Part shown: one piece after another, positions 6,407-7,882 of the stretch
How positions within the stretch are numbered: the first letter of the stretch is position 1
Layout of the letters: every line of letters begins with the position of its first letter
Assembly: GCA_022865845.1 (NCBI GenBank)
Contig: JALHUC010000349.1
Coordinates: 1-7,882, forward strand
Source: a bacterium
GTDB taxonomy: Bacteria; BMS3Abin14
Length of the DNA: 7,882 bases
Reading direction: 5' to 3'
The notes under the pieces: generated by a model
Told to the model about the DNA's origin: nothing
Database searches by the model: none
What the model saw: the letters and a program-made list of their open reading frames with translations, nothing else
Translations under genes and position numbers: made by a program

Positions 6407-6508
6407 GTCCTGGTCGTGGTCCTGGTCGTGGTCCTGGTCGTGGTCCTGGTCGTGGTCCTGGTCGTGGTCCTAGTCCAGGTCCAGGTCCAGGTCCAGGTCC
6501 AGGTCCAT
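6407..6508. repeat. Hexamer tandem repeat array B (GTCNNN, 17 units)
   Basis: GTC recurs every 6 nt from 6407 to 6503, 17 times, starting 4 nt after the first GGDEF gene stops. The left part is five perfect 12-nt dimers GTCCTG-GTCGTG (6407-6466), then GTCCTA, then five GTCCAG units and GTCCAT. It holds five CCTGG and five CCAGG sites. Its right end lies 100 nt before the preferred start of the second GGDEF gene, mirroring array A. Confidence 0.95.
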
Positions 6509-6608
6509 AGGATCATACCCGTTCCCCCAATGTAGTACTTGCCAATTGCTCCGAAATGGATTACGCGGTTGAAATTATTGTATATATATGATCAAAACTT
6601 CTAAACTA

Positions 6609-7541
6609 ATGTCTACTCATCACCACAACATCGACGAACTTTTGGCCCTGTGCATCCTTGAGCCCGGCAAAAGGAGCGATTCGATCTTCGCTTATTTCAA
6701 AGCGCGGGGTCTGGAGTTTGAGCATTTCAAGAAAATGCCGACTAAAAAAGCCCGTTTCTGGGAACTGGGAGGGGACCTGGTTCTCATTGATGCTGAATTA
6801 GAAGGGGCTGATATCATCCAGTTCCTGAGCCAATGCCGTTCGGTATATAACTCCGTGCCGGTAGTGGCGTTTCACAGCGGAGCACGCGGCACCCGTGACA
6901 CAGCATTGATCAGGATGGGAGCTTTCGATGCCATGCCCAAGGACATCGACCAATGGAATACGCAAGTATACCTGGACCGTGCCATCGCCCAGGCCGCTCA
7001 GGCCAAGAAACTACTATCTCTATCATGGACTGATCACCTGACCGGACTCTATAACCAGCGGTTCCTTTACGAGAACCTGGAAAGGGAGATTCGGCGGAAA
7101 TCCAGGACCTCCAAGGATCTTACCGTGGTTCTTCTCGATCTGGATAATTTTAAGGGTTTTAACGACACCTATGGTGATCTAAAAGGAGATGATGTCCTCG
7201 CCGACGTCGCCAACATCATCCAGACTTCCATTCGTAAAGGGATCGACAGCGCTTACCGATATGATGGTGATGAGTTTATGCTCATTCTGCCTGAAACCGA
7301 TCTTGAGCAGGCTGGACAGACTCTGGACAGGATCCTCGAAAAACTGATGTGGAGGATCCCGGAAAAGCTCACCTTCAGCGTCGGGCTGGCTCTCCTGGGG
7401 GACTGTAAACAAGCTTCAGACCTCGTCCGCTGCGCCGATGATGCCATGCATCGGGCCAAAGACGCTGGCGGTGATACTATGGTTAAGGCGGTGTGCGGTG
7501 GGAAAGAGCAAAACTGGCTGGAAGGTACGAAGGTCATATGA
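6609..7541 (+). CDS. Receiver-like domain plus degenerate GGDEF (DGDEF) protein (copy 2)
   Basis: From ATG 6609 the 310-residue product aligns with the upstream GGDEF protein from residue 1 to 300 without any gap, at about 182 of 300 identities by hand count. An ATG at 6588 would add MIKTSKL, which has no counterpart; neither start has a Shine-Dalgarno sequence, and an AT-rich TATATAT at 6581-6587 could be a -10 box that would favour 6609. Candidate phosphoacceptor Asp61 and Lys111 are kept, and Glu18 again replaces the acidic pair. The cyclase signature reads RYDGDEF, the conserved YGH of the substrate loop has become YGD (Asp190) and MYRAK has become MHRAK (His281). These three changes suggest weak or no diguanylate cyclase activity, perhaps a GTP or c-di-GMP binding or partner role. 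The stop codon lies inside a long palindrome. Confidence 0.85.
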   Translation: MSTHHHNIDELLALCILEPGKRSDSIFAYFKARGLEFEHFKKMPTKKARFWELGGDLVLIDAELEGADIIQFLSQCRSVYNSVPVVAFHSGARGTRDTALIRMGAFDAMPKDIDQWNTQVYLDRAIAQAAQAKKLLSLSWTDHLTGLYNQRFLYENLEREIRRKSRTSKDLTVVLLDLDNFKGFNDTYGDLKGDDVLADVANIIQTSIRKGIDSAYRYDGDEFMLILPETDLEQAGQTLDRILEKLMWRIPEKLTFSVGLALLGDCKQASDLVRCADDAMHRAKDAGGDTMVKAVCGGKEQNWLEGTKVI

Positions 7542-7575
7542 ATTGACCAGGACTAATCCTGGTCTATTCATATGA
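7534..7575. repeat. Long palindrome over the stop codon of the second GGDEF gene
   Basis: The left arm is TCATATGAAT (7534-7543) then GACCAGGA (7545-7552). The loop is CTAA (7553-7556). The right arm is TCCTGGTC (7557-7564) then ATTCATATGA (7566-7575). One T-T mismatch (7544/7565) interrupts 18 otherwise perfect pairs. The TGA stop (7539-7541) is in the left arm. No T-run follows on either strand, so it is not a classical terminator; it could protect the 3' end, act as an operator or be a remnant of the CCWGG arrays, since its inner stem contains CCAGG and CCTGG. Confidence 0.85.
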
Positions 7576-7649
7576 AGGAGGAATAGGGAAGGAGGGAGGT
7601 GGAATATCCAGTCTTTCTTCATCCTCCATCCTTCTTCATTCGTCCTTCT
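7574..7649. repeat. Heptamer repeat block with purine and pyrimidine opposed arms
   Basis: The left arm has five 7-nt units (GAAGGAG, GAATAGG, GAAGGAG, GGAGGTG, GAATATC; 7574-7608). After a short gap the right arm has TTCTTCA, TCCTCCA, TCCTTCT, TCATTCG, TCCTTCT (7615-7649). The reverse complement of the right arm matches the left at about 25 of 33 positions by hand count, so the region can fold back. The left arm abuts the preceding palindrome. Confidence 0.8.
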
Positions 7650-7681
7650 AATTAAATCTAGGTCCAGAAAAAAATTTTCCT

Positions 7682-7716
7682 TTCACCCTTCACTATTCCC
7701 TATTCAACATTCAACG
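7682..7716. repeat. Heptamer tandem repeat of TTCAC type
   Basis: Five in-register units TTCACCC, TTCACTA, TTCCCTA, TTCAACA, TTCAACG precede the last gene. They belong to the same TTCAC family as the right arm at 341-403. A lone CTAGGTCCAG at 7658-7667 just upstream resembles one unit of the hexamer arrays. Confidence 0.8.
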
Positions 7717-7751
7717 CTCTTTGCTATCCTTCATATTAAAGGAGGCACCCC

Positions 7752-7882
7752 ATGTCCGAAGAAAAAAAAGCCGTTATTCATATTGACCCATCAGAGGAAA
7801 CCGGCCGGTACGCCAATGCAGCCACCATCATGCACTCCCCTACCGAGTTCATAGTCGACTTCATGATGCTCCTGCCCGGAGA
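7752..7882 (+). CDS. DUF3467-type protein, N-terminal fragment (cut by window edge)
   Basis: The reading frame from ATG 7752 stays open for 43 codons to the window end. AAAGGAGG (7738-7745) with 6 nt spacing is the strongest ribosome binding site in the window. After a charged start (MSEEKKAVIHIDPSEE) come GRYANAATIMHSPTEFIVDF and MMLLPGE. The YANAA...SPTEFIVDF...LPGE pattern is that of the DUF3467 family, small proteins of about 100 residues with no established function that I can name. The C-terminal half is missing. Nothing in the visible context ties it to the GGDEF genes other than strand, and about 210 nt of repeats separate them. Confidence 0.75.
   Translation, partial: MSEEKKAVIHIDPSEETGRYANAATIMHSPTEFIVDFMMLLPG

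Noticed and set aside
5296..6508. CRISPR array
   Set aside because: The repeated units are 6 nt with no unique spacers, and no cas gene is present.
6280..6516. Minus-strand open frame with WT and TTR dipeptide runs
   Set aside because: It is a translation of hexamer array B, where a 6-nt period keeps one frame open; the rest overlaps the end of the first GGDEF gene antisense.

Overview
The window looks like a chromosomal segment of a Gram-negative bacterium. A Desulfobacterota (former Deltaproteobacteria) or similar lineage is my best guess. This rests on gene content (a PpiD-type periplasmic chaperone divergent from mreB, diguanylate-cyclase-type response regulators, a lipoprotein) and on the intergenic repeat style; no rRNA or other phylogenetic marker is present. 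No phage, transposase, tRNA or CRISPR was seen.

Layout. Bases 1-62 (minus) hold the first 21 codons of mreB, the cell-shape actin homologue, running off the left edge. Bases 63-507 are a divergent intergenic region with a heptamer repeat array and a good sigma70-like promoter for the next gene. Bases 508-2412 (plus) encode a PpiD/SurA-type membrane-anchored peptidyl-prolyl isomerase. Bases 2413-2640 hold a bidirectional terminator framed by two heptamer arrays that are inverted copies of each other. On the minus strand follows a likely operon read from right to left: rlmD (23S rRNA uracil-C5 methyltransferase, 5264-3957), a YcgJ/UbiE-like SAM methyltransferase (3949-3161) and a small lipoprotein with a pseudopilin-like body (3064-2633). 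On the plus strand, 5500-6402 and 6609-7541 are two tandem paralogues with a receiver-like domain followed by a GGDEF domain. At the right edge (7752 onward, plus) is the start of a DUF3467-type protein.

The most distinctive content is non-coding. Almost every gene junction carries a degenerate short tandem repeat. Five blocks have a 7-nt period (297-410, 2416-2450 with 2604-2638, 3094-3177, 7574-7649, 7682-7716). Two have a 6-nt period (5296-5404 and 6407-6508), one in front of each GGDEF gene. Several consist of two opposed arms and could fold back. The 6-nt arrays are dense runs of CCWGG sites.

The GGDEF pair appears to be a tandem duplication of about 1.1 kb that includes the array, the leader and the gene. 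The two proteins align from start codon to residue 300 without a gap, at roughly 60% identity by hand count. The first copy keeps a canonical GGDEF motif. The second has changed to DGDEF and has lost two other conserved residues, so it is probably a catalytically weakened or regulatory partner.
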